Source of the DNA: Adiantum capillus-veneris
Taxonomy: Eukaryota > Streptophyta > Polypodiopsida > Polypodiales > Pteridaceae
Length of the DNA stretch: 64,000 bases
Assembly (NCBI GenBank): GCA_014529385.2
Contig: CM043971.1
Location: forward strand, 91,561,340-91,625,339
Reading direction: 5' to 3'
Part shown: piece after piece, positions 43,387 to 54,753 of the stretch
Position numbering within the stretch: position 1 is the stretch's first letter
Layout of the letters: each line of letters starts with the position of its first letter
Position numbers and translations under genes: made by a program
The notes under the pieces: model-generated
What the model saw: only the letters and a program-made list of their open reading frames with translations
Databases searched by the model: none
Told to the model about the DNA's origin: nothing

Positions 43387-43613
43387 TGTTACCATATACA
43401 TGTGGTAGTGATGTGTGTGAACACACTAGGACCGCCGGGGCATTTTTTCCCTCTTTAGGAGGTTTTTTCCCTCGTGCATTGTATATACGCCCATCACTCT
43501 AGGGCTATCTATCTTTCCATTGCACACTAAGTAATACACTCTCTATTGTGTGCCTTGAGCTTCCTTCGTCCTCTCCAAGCTGTGTGTGTTTCTCTGCAAC
43601 CCTAATTCCAACA
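43387..43613 (+). repeat. Copia-A 5' LTR
   Basis: TGTTACCATATAC to TTCCAACA. It contains the self-complementary word GTGTGAACACAC near its left end. Confidence 0.95.
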
Positions 43614-43615
43614 AT

Positions 43616-43627
43616 TGGTATCAGAGC
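43616..43627 (+). promoter_or_regulatory. Copia-A primer-binding site
   Basis: TGGTATCAGAGC, two bases after the 5' LTR, complementary to initiator Met tRNA. Confidence 0.95.
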
Positions 43628-43975
43628 AGGTCACGTCCTCCCGGGCTTAGTCGCCAGCTGCTCCAGCACACGCCTGCTCACTTTCTCCAATTTCAGTGAG
43701 CTTTGGCAAGCGTTCGCAGGTCGACAAAAATTTTGGGTGAGCTCGAAGAGCTAGGTCTGCTCAGAATTTTGATTTGGGCTCATTCCGGCCTCCGTTTCCA
43801 CTACAGGCAGTACTGCACAGGCTATTTTGTCATTTTGTGCAGAATTTCTGTCAGTGCTGTTTTCTGCATAGCAGGTGCCTTATAGTTTTCTACGGTTTGT
43901 GCTATATAGCACACGTTGTTCCCGCTCCATTTCTCCTATTTTCGGGCAGTTTTCACATCAGGTGCAACATTTACC

Positions 43976-45059
43976 ATGGCTGACAACAACAACACAGATG
44001 TGTTCAAGATGTTTGCTGCTCAGAACAGGTTGGATGGGGACAACTACCCTATGTGGGCTTATATGATGCAACATGTTCTTGTGTCAAAGGGTGTCTGGAA
44101 CATTGTGCAAGGCATTGATGTACGTCCTGGTTCTGAGGATGTAGGCGATGTTGAGGATGTTGCAGGTCTTGCTGCAAGGATTGCAGCTGTTAGAGTTGTT
44201 TTGCCTATGGCAGGACAAGCTCATTGGGATGTTAAGGATGCGCAAGCTCATGCATTGATTGCATTGTCTGTGAAGCGTACCATTTACCATTGTTCCTCAC
44301 ATCCGTTCAGCAAAATCTGCAAAACAGGCTTGGGATATTCTAGTAGGTCTTTATGCAAGCCGCAATGAGGCTAAAATTGCTTTGCTGCGTAAAGAGCTGG
44401 AGTCGAAGATTATGCATGAGGAAGATGATATGGACACTTTCCTTGCTAGTGTCAAGGATATCAATGAGCAGCATATTTCTGCAGGTGAAGTCGTTTCAGA
44501 CAGTTCCCTTGTGCAGACTGTTCTTGATGTCTTACCAGATTCCTACCAGACTTTTGCTAGTACTTGGAGACTGATGACCCAAGGAAATCCTGAAGTTGTC
44601 AAGTTTGATGCATTATGCACATTGCTGTTGCAAGAGTCACTTTCTAGAAAAAACAGGACTAGGCAGCGTGCAGTTGAACAGGCTTTTATTGCTTCTCAAA
44701 GAAAGGGTGGTAACAGTAATGCAGCCACTTCTTATGGTTCTGCTGCGAGTGGCAAAAATTCTGTTCCTAATGCTTTTGCTGGCAGCAGTTCGTTTGGCAA
44801 TTCTGGTGATAAGGGCAAAAAGAAGATGCGTTGCCATTATTGTAAAGCCAATGATCACTTGATCAAGTCGTGTCCTAAGTTGAAGGCCAAAGAGGCTAAG
44901 AAGAAAGAGGGTGGTTCCACTGCAAATGCTGGTTCCACTACAAATGCAGCCATTGTTGATTCTTCTGTGAAAGGAGATTGTGTTGCTGATGTTGATGCAG
45001 AATGGGCTTTTAGCGCAGAGTGCACTTACAATCCTGCTGTCCATGATGCATGCTTGTGA
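43976..45059 (+). pseudogene. Copia-A gag
   Basis: Structural protein of the virus-like particle. The start is at 43976 (MADNNNTDVFKMFAAQN), and the gag helix region (DGDNYPMWAYMMQHVL, WDVKDAQAHALIAL) follows. A 7 bp tandem duplication (ACCATTTACCATT at about 44280) shifts the frame. The rest reads from about 44290 in the next frame (LLRKELESKIMHEEDDMDTF, SYQTFASTWRLM) to the zinc knuckle CHYCKANDHLIKSC at 44832-44873. A TGA at 45057 then interrupts the link to protease. Confidence 0.9.
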
Positions 45060-48000
45060 GTTGCTCCAGATTCACATGTGTGGTATTTCGACAGTGGTGC
45101 TACAAAGCACATTACCTCACATCGTGAATTGTTTACCTCTCTCGAATCTGTCGCTCATGGGAATTCAGTCACTTGTGCCAACAACGCCTCTTATCCAGTT
45201 CAGGGAGTTGGAAAGATTGTGCTCACTGCAGCTAATGGCAGTTCCTTCACACTTGTTGATGCACTTTATGTACCTGGGATCAAGAAGAATCTCTTGTCTG
45301 TATCCGCACTTGCTAGACTTGGACTTGTAGTCAAATTTGTGGATGACAGATGTACAGTTCATGATCTCAGTTTTGGTGATGAAATTGTTGCATCTGGCCT
45401 TTTGTGCCGTGGGCTGTATAAGCTCACTTTGTATGACAAGTGTGGACAAAATTTTGCAAATGCTGTTGCAGATTCAAGGGTTATTTCAGATGCAAAACTT
45501 TGGCATGCACGTTTTGGTCATCTAAATTTTGCCAGTTTGCTGCGTTTGCAGAAATTTGATATGGTTGTTTCTTTGCCGCCTCTTGAAGCACCTGTCAAAC
45601 ATGTCTGTGAAGGCTGTATTTTGGGTAAGATGCAGCGTTCTAAATTTCCAAAGGATGGTTCAGTTCGGGCCACATGCAGGTTGCAGCTTGTGCATAGTGA
45701 TGTTTGTGGGCCCATGCAAACTCCGTCCTTGGGAAATTACCTGTACTTCGTGACTTTCATTGATGATTACTCCAGGCATGCATGGGTATTTCTGCTTAAA
45801 GCGAAGTCCGAAGTTTTTATGTGCTTCAAACAATTTTTGGCTATGGCTGAAAATGTCTCGAAATGTACTATGGGCACCCTTCGTTCCGATCGAGGGGGGG
45901 AGTATATGTCTCATGAATTTAATGCATTTTTGGCTAGTCGTGGGATAAAACACCAATGTACAGTGCCTTATACACCTCAGCAAAATGGTGTTGCTGAGAG
46001 AAAAAACAGGTCACTGACGGAAATGGCACGATGTATGGTCAAAAGTCAAGCTTTGCCGCATTCTTTTTGGCTTGAGGCCATCATGTGTGCCACCTATGTA
46101 CTTAACAGGTGTCCTACGAAAGCTTTGCAGTCTATTACTCCATATGAAGCATGGCATGATAGAAAGCCTTCTATTGAGCACATGCGTGTTTTTGGCTGTT
46201 TGGCATATGCTTTGGTGCCACAAACATAGCACAGTAAATTGGATGATAAGGCTGTCAAATGTATTTTTGTTGGTTATAGTGCTGAAAGCAAAGGTTACAG
46301 GTTATATCATCCGCAAAAAAAGCATATTCTGGTTTCACGGGATGTAGTGTTTGTGGAAGATTGTGTTCAGCCCTTGCTGTCATGTACTAAAGATAGTAAT
46401 GTAAGGTCAAAGGACATTTATGACACTTTGTTGCCTCTTTTCAGGGGTGGAAATACGAATGTAATTTCCAATGAGGCAAATGTACAGCCTATGGGGGTTT
46501 CTGAAAATGTTACAAATCAGCCTATTACTGATGCAGATGTACATGATGTACTTGATGAGGAAAGGGCTGAAAATGAGCAGGCTAGAGGTATGCCAAAATG
46601 GCTGGTGCACACTTTGCGTGATAGTAAATTGGATGCACCTTTGTCTAGTCGTACTCATTCAGGCTCTCGCCATGCATCTTATGCATTAGATTTTTATGCT
46701 TTGGCTGTGTCTAGCTTACATGATGTTGAGGAGCCTCTGTCTTTTAATGAAGCACAAAATTCAGAAAATTGGATGGCTACCATAAGATGCACTTATAGAA
46801 AATGACACATGGACTTTATGTGATTTGCCTCATGGCAAAAAGGCCATTGGTACGAAGTGGGTTTACAAGTTGAAACGCAAGCCGGATGGTGAGATCGATC
46901 GCCATAAGGCTCGACTTGTTGCAAAGGGTTACACACACCAAAAAGGCATAGATTATGAAGAGAATTTTGCTCCCACTTGTCGTATGACTATTGTGCATTT
47001 TCTATGTGCATTGGCAGCTCATTTTGGTTGGGATGTACATCAATCAGACATTGTTACTGCTTTCTTGAATGGTGACATATTTGAGGAAGTTTATGTAACG
47101 CAGCCTCGCGGTTTTGTCATAAAAGGACAAGAGGACAAAGTGTGCAAATGTAAGAAGGCTTTGTATGGGTTGAAGCAATCTCCTTATGCTTGGTATGAGA
47201 AAGCTGACACTCATTTGGTTAAACGAGGCTTTCGTAGAAGTCCAACAAAAAGCACATTGTATGTAAAGCGTGAGGGTGATGTACTTCTCATTGTGGTTCT
47301 TTAGGTCGATGATTTGCTGATCACTGGACCAAATGGGAGACATATTGCTGAATTTAAGGCTGATTTGAATGCTACTTTCAAGATGAAATATTTAGGGTTG
47401 TTGCATCATTATTTGGGTATACAGTTTAAGCAGTGTGATGGTGGTATTTCGTTGTGTCAGAAAAGTTAGATAGAGACATTGCTATGTAAGTTTGGACTTG
47501 AGGATTGCAAAGCTTTTGCCACTCCCATGGAAACAGGTTTGAAATTGAGTCTACATGATGCTGGCGATCCTGTTGATGTCACTCTTTACCAAACTGTTGT
47601 TGGATGCCTCATTTATGTATGCAACACGAGAACAGATATTCAGTTTGCAGTCTCATAGGTCAGCAGATTTATGCATAGCACAGGGTCTAAGCATTGGCAG
47701 GCTATCAAGAGGATTTTCCGCTACCTTAGTGGCACTTTACATCTTGGCTTGTTTTATCCCAAGGGGGGATCATTGCCACCAGACTTACATGCTTTTTCGG
47801 ACTCAGATTGGGCTGGTTGTTTTGACACGCGAGTGTCCACAAGTGGTTTTTGCTTCATGCTTGGCAGTTCATGTATATCATGGTTGAGCAAGAAGCAACC
47901 TACTGTGGCCACTTCGAGTTGTGAGGCTGAGTACAGGGCAGTCTTCACAGCTACGATTGAGTGTGTATGGCTCAGACGCCTTATGGGTGATTTGGGTGTT

Positions 48001-48258
48001 GAACAGGACACTGCCAACACTATCTACACTGCTAGTCAGAGCGCATTGGCAGTTGCGAGGTACCGAGTTTTTCATGCTCGCACAAAGCACATTGAGGTGC
48101 ATTACCACTATGTCAGGGAGAGACTCTCAACAGGAGAGATCAGCTTGGCTTATGTGCCAACACAGGACAATTTTGCAAATCTTTTCACAAAGGAATTGTC
48201 TCGTGAGAAGCTTGAAGCTTTCCGCAAAGCTTTGGCCTTCCTCCCCTTTGTGGACTGA
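45060..48258 (+). pseudogene. Copia-A pol: protease, integrase, RT, RNase H
   Basis: Protease site WYFDSGATKH at about 45085. GAG-pre-integrase LWHARFGHLNFASLLRLQ ... HVCEGCILGKM. The integrase core has all three catalytic residues in HSDVCGP, LRSDRGGEYMS and QQNGVAERKN. RT: KAIGTKWVYKLKRK, GIDYEENFAPT, ALYGLKQSPYAWYEK, and a catalytic region VVL-stop-VDDLLITG in which the Tyr before VDD is a TAG. RNase H: SDSDWAGCFDTRVSTSGF, SSCEAEYRAVF, LFTKELSREKLEAF. Breaks: TAG at 46227, a frameshift near 46785, TAG at 47302, TAG at about 47467 and TAG at about 47656. The frame is otherwise readable end to end. Confidence 0.9.
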
Positions 48259-48333
48259 TCCTGTCCTCAGGGCATGGCACTTCCCTTTACTCATGTGCTA
48301 GCTCACGTTCACCGCATCACTCCAGGGGGGATT

Positions 48334-48560
48334 TGTTACCATATATATGTGGTAGTGATGTGTGTGAACACACTAGGACCGCCGGGGCATTTTTTCCCTC
48401 TTTAGGAGGTTTTTTCCCCCGTGCATTGTATATAGGCCCATCACTCTAGGGCTATCTATCTTTCCATTGCACACTAAGTAATACACTCTCTATTGTGTGC
48501 CTTGAGCTTCCTTCATCCTCTCCAAGCTGTGTGTGTTTCTCTGCAACCCTAATTCCAACA
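48334..48560 (+). repeat. Copia-A 3' LTR
   Basis: 227 bp, paired with 43387-43613, ending ...TTCCAACA next to the ACTAC duplication. Confidence 0.95.
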
Positions 48561-48726
48561 ACTACTAGCGTTATATTACAGAGAGGAGGAGAAGGTATGG
48601 GAACTTGGGATCACAGGGAATTAGCGGATGGTGCGGGGTGGCCACTTTGGTAGTGCTGCAAAGGCCAAGATAAGGGGGTTGCATAAAGGAGAGTCATTTA
48701 GAGGGCAGCCGCCAAGGGATAAGAAG

Positions 48727-48918
48727 TGAAGGAGTACGAGCAGAAGTGCGACGCGAGAGAGAGTGCGAGAAGAAGAGCACGACGATATGGTGAACTCGCT
48801 CTACTGTAATGTGTAGAGCATAGTGAGTTCTTATTAGGTTTTTACAAAAGAATATGTGTACATACCTGGCGGCCCGCCCACTTACCTGGGCGAGCACATT
48901 GGGCTTTATACCCCAACA
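48727..48918 (-). repeat. Copia-D 3' LTR
   Basis: 192 bp, TGAAGGAGTACGAG to CCCCAACA in plus-strand reading. It contains an inverted pair CCGCCCACTTACCTGGGCG near its right end. Confidence 0.95.
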
Positions 48919-48969
48919 ACCTCCCACTTAAAGTCCAATGTGGTACTTTAAGTGTGAGAGAAGCTACTA

Positions 48970-50802
48970 TACAAGCTAATATACAAGAGATGTAGAGAAG
49001 TGATGTACTACCCTACACCTAATTGCTTGCGAAAATGCGCAAAGCTCTCTAAGGGAAGCCCTTTTGTAAGTAGATCAACAGGATTTTCTGTGGTGTGAAC
49101 TTTGACAAGCTGAAGTTGCTTATCCTCGAGCATTTCCCTGATGAAATGATACTTCACATCCACCTGCATAATCTGCATAATCGGTTGTCTAAGTCACCTG
49201 CATAATCTGAGTTTGTAAAACCCTTTACACTTAGCTCCTGACTCCCATAGCATATACACATACTCTTTGTAGCTTTCAGGTATCTCAATATTCCTTTCAC
49301 TGCCTCCCAATGTTTCTTGCCTGGGTTTGACATGTATCGACTTACCACTCCCACTGCAAATGCAATGTCTGGGCGAGTAGCAATCATTGCATACATCAAA
49401 CTACCCACTACAGACGCATATGGAATCTTATCCATTTCAGCCTTTTCTTCCTCAGACACAGGACAATCTTGTTTGCTAAGTTTCACATATGGTGGCAATG
49501 GAACACTCAATGCCTTTCCCTTCTCCATATTGAAACATTGCAAAACCTTGTCAATATACTCTGTTTGAGATAACCAAATCAACTTCTTTGATCTGTCTCT
49601 CTCAATGCGCATACCAAGTATATGACTTGCCTCACCCATGTCTTTCATGTCAAACGATTTTGCCATCTTTGACTTCAAAGATGAAATTTCTTCCAAGTGC
49701 TTGCCAGCAATCAACATGTCATCCACATACAAAATAAGGATCAGCCAACTACCATCCTTAGCCTTCTTTGTATATAGACAGTGATCGAACTCACTACGTT
49801 TGTAGTCTTGAGAAAGCATAAACTTATGAAATTTATGGTACCATGCCCTCGGTGATTGTTTTAAGCCATAAAGACTCTTTAACAACTGGCATACCCAATC
49901 TTCCTTGCCTTTCTCAACAAACCCTTCTGGTTGCTGCATGTAAATTTCCACATCTAAATCACCATGCAAGAACGCTATCTTGACATCCATTTGGTGCAAC
50001 ACCAAATCTAATATGGCAACCAATGCAAGAAAGCATCTCAATGTAGTCATCTTGACCACCGGAGAGAAGACTTCATCAAAGTCAATGCCTTGTTCTTGCT
50101 TAAAGCCCTTGGCAACAAGCCTTGATTTGTACTTTGGATGACTATCATGAGCGGTGATCTTATACCTGTAAACCCATTTACAAGGTAGAGCCTTTTTGCC
50201 CTGTGGTAATTTAACTAGCTTCCATGTCTTGTTTTTATGTAGAGCTGTCATCTCTGACTGCATGGCCAATTGCCAATTCCCGGAGTCCTTCATTTGCACT
50301 GCTTCCTTGTAACATGAAGGCTCATTGCAATCAGTCAACATGACATAGTTCATAGATGGAACAAACCTATCAGAAGGTCGCGTGACACGTCCAGATCTAC
50401 GCACAATAGGTGGCTCAGGCTCAGCCACAACCTGTGGTTCCACTCTATCTTGTCCTTGCTCCTCTTGAGCCTTGACATTTTGTCTTGCACGTGCAGGTTC
50501 ATCTTCTTGGAAGACAACTCTTCTAATCTCTTCAACCCTCTCTGGTTAGAATGATATTTGGATTCATTAAAGTGAACATCATTGCTGCGGACAACCTTTC
50601 TAGATTCGGGATCCCAAAGTCTGTACCCCATCTCACCAGAATTACCATAGCCTAGAAAGATGCACTTTCTACTCTTTGGCTCAAGTTTGTTCCTAAATTC
50701 CTTTGCAACGTGAGTATATGCCTCACAGCCAAAGACTCTGAGATGCTTGTATGAGGGCACCTTGCCTGACCATACCATCTTTGGCACTGAATCCTTCTGC
50801 AA
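48970..50802 (-). pseudogene. Copia-D pol: integrase C-terminus, RT, deleted RNase H
   Basis: Continues the first ORF after a TAG (50803-50805): VLQKDSVPKMVWSGK, KHLRVFGCEAYTHV. A one-base frameshift at about 50540 moves into the RT frame (RVEEIRRVVFQEDEP, then VTRPSDRFVPSMNYVM). RT: GIDFDEVFSPVVKMTTLR, SLYGLKQSPRAWYHK, catalytic LYVDDMLIAG, ATRPDIAFAVGVVSRYM. RNase H begins with FTNSDYAGDLDNR and then jumps to VDVKYHFIREMLEDKQLQL ... NPVDLLTKGLPLESFAHF. About 100 residues, including the remaining catalytic acids, are lost. The join lies in a repeated ATTATGCAG. Confidence 0.85.
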
Positions 50803-50805
50803 AAC

Positions 50806-52749
50806 CTAGCTAGGAGATCTATTTACAAGATGAACAGTTGTTGATACAGCTTCAGCCCAAAACCCATTTGGCAGCTGTGCATTAGACAACATACTTCTGA
50901 CCTTCTCTTGTATGGTACTATTCATCCTCTCAGCAACACCATTTTGAGGAGGATTGTAAGGAGCAGTAAGTTCACGTTTTATACCTTTTGACTCACAAAA
51001 GTCCTGAAAGGCCTTTGAAACACACTCTCCACCATTGTCAGTGCGTAAGCATTTAAGCTTCTTGCCACTCTGATTCTCCACAAGTGTCACAAATGTTTTG
51101 AAAACACTAAACGCTTCATCCTTGTGCTTGAGAAAGTAAACCCATACTTTCCTCGAGTAATCATCTATAAATGTCATAAAGTAAGAAGCTCCCCCTAGAG
51201 ATAGGTTAGGCATAGGTCCACACAAATCACTATGAACAAGTGCCAACTGTGTATCTCTTCTACTGCTTCTATGCTTATGTGGCTGCTGTGTTTGCTTACC
51301 ATACAGACAATGTTCACAGAATTCAAAATCATTAAATGAAAAGCCAGGCAAATAACCAGAACGAGACAAAATTTCCATTCCCTTTTTGGACATATGTCCT
51401 AACCGGCTATGCCACAAAGAAACGTTCGGCTGCTCGGTTACATTGATTACATTTTTAGAGACATTTGATACATAAATCATGTAAAGTCCTCCAGACTTTA
51501 CTCCATGTGCTACTGTCATAGAACCCTTGGATATCTTCCACATGTTCTGTCCAAAAGTGGTGACGTAGCCAGCATCATCAAGTAAACCTGTGCTGATGAA
51601 GCTCTTTGTAATTGCGGGAACATGTCTCACATTCTTCAGCGTGAAAGAAGAGCCATTCTGAAACTTCAATTGAACATCTCCAACACCTAAGATCTCACAT
51701 GTCTGCCCATTGCCTAGCCGAACATGATCTTTAGTGGTCACATAAGAGGTAAACCACTCCTTTTTTGGAGACACATGAAGTGATGCCCCTGAGTCTATAA
51801 TCCAGTCACTCAGTGCATTTCCATCAGATGCTATAAGAAGAGCTGAGTCCATTGTATTCTTCAAGAAGTAGATGTCTCCTGACACTAGACTGTCATCCTC
51901 TGCAACAGTGTTTGTCACATTTATTTCTTGAATCTTCACTGAGGACTTGTTCTTCTTGCCATGGTCTTCAGCTTTCTCTTTGCCTTTTTCTGCTTTCCAT
52001 TCTCTGCAGTCTCTTTTCATGTGACCCTTCTTGCCACAATGGTAGCATTCTATGTCACTCTTGCCTTTAGCACTGCGGGACTTGCTACGAGACTGATTCC
52101 TCTTTCCACCTTTGTACTTTTCTTTGGTCCTTCCCCTGACAACTAAGGCTGTTCCTTTGCCTTTGTCCATTGTCTTTCTATTGGTTTCTTCAGTAAGCAG
52201 ACTTCCTTCTACACCTGCTATGTTCAAACCATCTGGAGGTGCAAAATTACTCAAAGCTGTGCGAAAAGTGTCCCAACTTTTCGGCAATGTGATCAACAGG
52301 AACATAGCTCTAACAGGTTCATCAAACTTGACACCTTGAGCTGACAACTGACTATAGATTGTGTTGAATTCATTCAGATGATTGGACATAGGTGTCCCTT
52401 CTTTCATCTTCAAGTCAACAAGATTCTTAAGCCAGTATACCTGTGAAGCTGCACTCTGCTTCTCATAAAGATCACTTAGCTTTAACCATGCTTGATAAGC
52501 CGACATCTCGTCTGCTACATTGAAGTAAACGCTTTCTGCCAAAGTCAGCATAATGGTAGAAAGTGCCAATTCATCCATTTCGCTCCATTCATATTCGTCC
52601 ATATCTTCTGGTTTTATCCCCTTGAGCTTTATAGGTTTTATCTGCTTCTTTTGTACCAACACGTGCCAAATCTGCTTCTTCCACAATGGGAAATTGGTTC
52701 CATCCAGCTTCTTGATATTGTAAAGAGGAGTGTCCTGTGATCCAGCCAT
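50806..52749 (-). CDS. Copia-D gag-protease-integrase ORF (647 codons)
   Basis: Open from ATG 52749 (MAGSQDTPLYNIKKLDGTNF). Gag: NFPLWKKQIWHVLVQKK and a UBN2-like body. Zinc knuckle: CYHCGKKGHMKRDC, standard spacing. Protease: WIIDSGASLHVSP with an intact DSG. GAG-pre-integrase: LWHSRLGHMSKKGMEIL ... CEHCLYGKQ. Integrase core: VHSDLCGPMPNLSLGG, LRTDNGGECVS, NPPQNGVAERMN, all catalytic residues present. The TAG at 50803 falls after NRSPS, in the middle of the ancestral polyprotein. The product would therefore be a truncated but domain-complete gag-PR-IN. This is the best-preserved protease and integrase in the window. Confidence 0.9.
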   Translation of the reverse strand: MAGSQDTPLYNIKKLDGTNFPLWKKQIWHVLVQKKQIKPIKLKGIKPEDMDEYEWSEMDELALSTIMLTLAESVYFNVADEMSAYQAWLKLSDLYEKQSAASQVYWLKNLVDLKMKEGTPMSNHLNEFNTIYSQLSAQGVKFDEPVRAMFLLITLPKSWDTFRTALSNFAPPDGLNIAGVEGSLLTEETNRKTMDKGKGTALVVRGRTKEKYKGGKRNQSRSKSRSAKGKSDIECYHCGKKGHMKRDCREWKAEKGKEKAEDHGKKNKSSVKIQEINVTNTVAEDDSLVSGDIYFLKNTMDSALLIASDGNALSDWIIDSGASLHVSPKKEWFTSYVTTKDHVRLGNGQTCEILGVGDVQLKFQNGSSFTLKNVRHVPAITKSFISTGLLDDAGYVTTFGQNMWKISKGSMTVAHGVKSGGLYMIYVSNVSKNVINVTEQPNVSLWHSRLGHMSKKGMEILSRSGYLPGFSFNDFEFCEHCLYGKQTQQPHKHRSSRRDTQLALVHSDLCGPMPNLSLGGASYFMTFIDDYSRKVWVYFLKHKDEAFSVFKTFVTLVENQSGKKLKCLRTDNGGECVSKAFQDFCESKGIKRELTAPYNPPQNGVAERMNSTIQEKVRSMLSNAQLPNGFWAEAVSTTVHLVNRSPS

Positions 52750-53789
52750 AGCTACGCTTCACAATAGTTTACTTTCTTGGGAAAAGTTCGGTAGAGTTTC
52801 CCCTGTAAACTAACCTCTGAACCAATATCAACCTGTCAAATGAACCAAGAAAGCTTCAGATTCTGCAGAAATTTCGGCAGAGTCTCCTTTGTAAAATGGC
52901 TCTGGTGTACTAAAAAAAAAATAGACCAAAAAACAACTCAAAAACACTGTCTCTCTGACTGTCCTGTCACTGTCCTGTAAGCATAGACTACGACAATGCC
53001 TCAACGACAGTAAAGCAAAGATGCAATCCCAACTGTCTAACTCACAGTCAATACATCCTAGCTGCCTATCTAAGGGTGCTCGAGGGATCGCTCCAAGACC
53101 TGTATCACCGAAAGGATCTCAACATTCGAGAATCCCCCAGCTCAATAAAACCTCACTCGACCCTCAACAAAGGCTGCAGTAAATCTGACAGTACATAGAC
53201 TTCCCACAAAGTCATACATCCACAAATTTCCCACTGTATGCTGTAACCGCTGCGGCGGTTGTTTGCTGCGTGACTCACAGCCAACAAACCCTCAACAGAC
53301 ATACATCATCTCTGACAATACATCCCATGTGGAAGTACCTGCAATGTCAGGATGAAATCTGGAATATCAAGCAACAAACACAAGCTACCTGATGAACTAG
53401 TGGATGTCGCCTACAGTCTGTGTGTAGATACGCCCGTGTCGTATGTGACACGCCTCCAAGAACTAAGAGCCGTCCTTCGATGTGTAGACAGCCACAAATC
53501 AACACTCTGGGAGTGTCGATATCCTCAGCACCTGCAGTCGTAGGCCGAAAACCCCAAATTTGCAGAGTCGGATCTGCACCCGTCGAGACCACGTAGTCGA
53601 AAATGGCCTGCGTAGAACTTTGTCGAAGCCGAACGGTGACCGAGATGACCTCAGAATGAAATTCTGACAACACCAAGCCCTTTGGGCTTGCCCACGAGAT
53701 TTGGGGCCGTGTCTTCGCCTGTCGAATTTCACTCCAATCTGAGTTGGTGACTCTAGCCTCCTGCAGTGCTGCCCCGAGCCTCGATCTGA

Positions 53790-53801
53790 GCTCTGATACC
53801 A
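53790..53801 (-). promoter_or_regulatory. Copia-D primer-binding site
   Basis: TGGTATCAGAGC on the minus strand, just inside the 5' LTR. Confidence 0.85.
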
Positions 53802-53803
53802 GT

Positions 53804-53995
53804 TGAAGGAGTACGAGCGGAAGTGCGACGTGAGAGAGAGTGCGAGAAGAAGAGCACGACGATATGGTGAACTCGCTCTACTGTAATGTGTAGAGCATAG
53901 TGAGTTCTTATTAGGTTTTTACAAAAGAATATGTGTACATACCTGGCGGCCCGCCCACTTACCTGGGCGACCACATTGGGCTTTATACCCCAACA
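53804..53995 (-). repeat. Copia-D 5' LTR
   Basis: 192 bp, paired with 48727-48918. Confidence 0.95.
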
Positions 53996-54753
53996 AGAAG
54001 GATCGTGAGTTGGAGAATTGGCCTGCAAGGTTGTAAGCAGGGCTACAATGATGAGGAGAGAGGGTGTCTCCAGAAGCACTCCAGAGGAGGGTCACCTTGG
54101 GGTGTTAAAAGTAGAGCTACATAGAGGGGATAGGGAAGTTGGTTGATGATTAGACAACTTTAAGAACCGTGAAAGGGCCGGCAAAGTGCAGATTAAGGGG
54201 GCGATTTCTCAAGTGTTGAAGGCCGCCACTTGAAGGGAAGGGAGTTGTCCAAGAGCTAGGAGATATGCATGTCGAGGGGCCGACACCAAGGGCTACTGTA
54301 GGAGAAGGTGATCATCAAGAGAGCAACACAAAGGGTCTAGTGAGTAGGGAAATACCGAGGTCGACTTGTAGCACAAGGAAGAACAGAGGTGGCCAAAGGA
54401 AAAGCTAATTGAGACGGTTATAGCCCTCTTATGTCTCATAACTCTGTTATCTCTTAATTAAGCCATTAAACCTATCTTTTAATTAATCCATAGTTATCAC
54501 TCTCTCACCTCACAGTCATAAAGCCCTCATAATCATATCGCCATAGCTCTCTTTCATGAAAAAGCGTGTTCAAAGCATGGTTTTGTAAAAAGATATGGGC
54601 TATTGATGGCCTTGTCTATTGGTGCTTCTACTCATGTCTCTCCTCTATATACAAGATAATCACCTCTTTGATATGTTTACTCCATCTCTACAGTATATTC
54701 TCTCACATCCAAGCACCCCGTGTGTTCCCGGCTACACGAATTACACTCCGGCA

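Larger units (their letters stand above)
43387..48560 (+). mobile_element. Full-length Copia-A element
   Basis: Two 227 bp LTRs (43387-43613 and 48334-48560) differ at four positions by eye. The perfect target duplication ACTAC lies at 43382-43386 and 48561-48565. A primer-binding site, gag, protease, integrase, RT, RNase H and polypurine tract (CCAGGGGGGATT before 48334) are all in place. Despite the similar LTRs, the coding region has at least two frameshifts and five stops. Confidence 0.95.
48727..53995 (-). mobile_element. Copia-D: full-length Tnt1-like copia element
   Basis: LTRs of 192 bp at 48727-48918 and 53804-53995 differ at three positions by eye. The perfect duplication AGAAG lies at 48722-48726 and 53996-54000. 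Coding is on the minus strand. A leader of about 1.05 kb separates the 5' LTR from gag. The polypurine tract AAGTGGGAGGTTG adjoins the 3' LTR. In LTR sense a TATA box (GGTATAAAGCCC) lies near the start. The coding region has one stop, one frameshift and an RNase H deletion. Confidence 0.95.
40182..54753 (+). mobile_element. G2: non-autonomous long-LTR element with nested insertions
   Basis: The 27 bases at 40182-40208 (CCCGGCTACACGAATTACAC then TCCGACA) recur at 54728-54753, ending TCCGGCA. I read them as the ends of the 5' and 3' LTRs. Between the first end and a purine tract (AGAGGGGG at 40547-40554) lies only about 345 bp of internal DNA. The 3' LTR would start at about 40555 and, without its nested insertions, be about 3 kb. 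Copia-A and Copia-D both carry perfect target duplications within it. The 5' LTR is otherwise missing. The leader motif GGTGAACGTGACG matches G1. This interpretation is reasonable but not proven. Confidence 0.5.
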
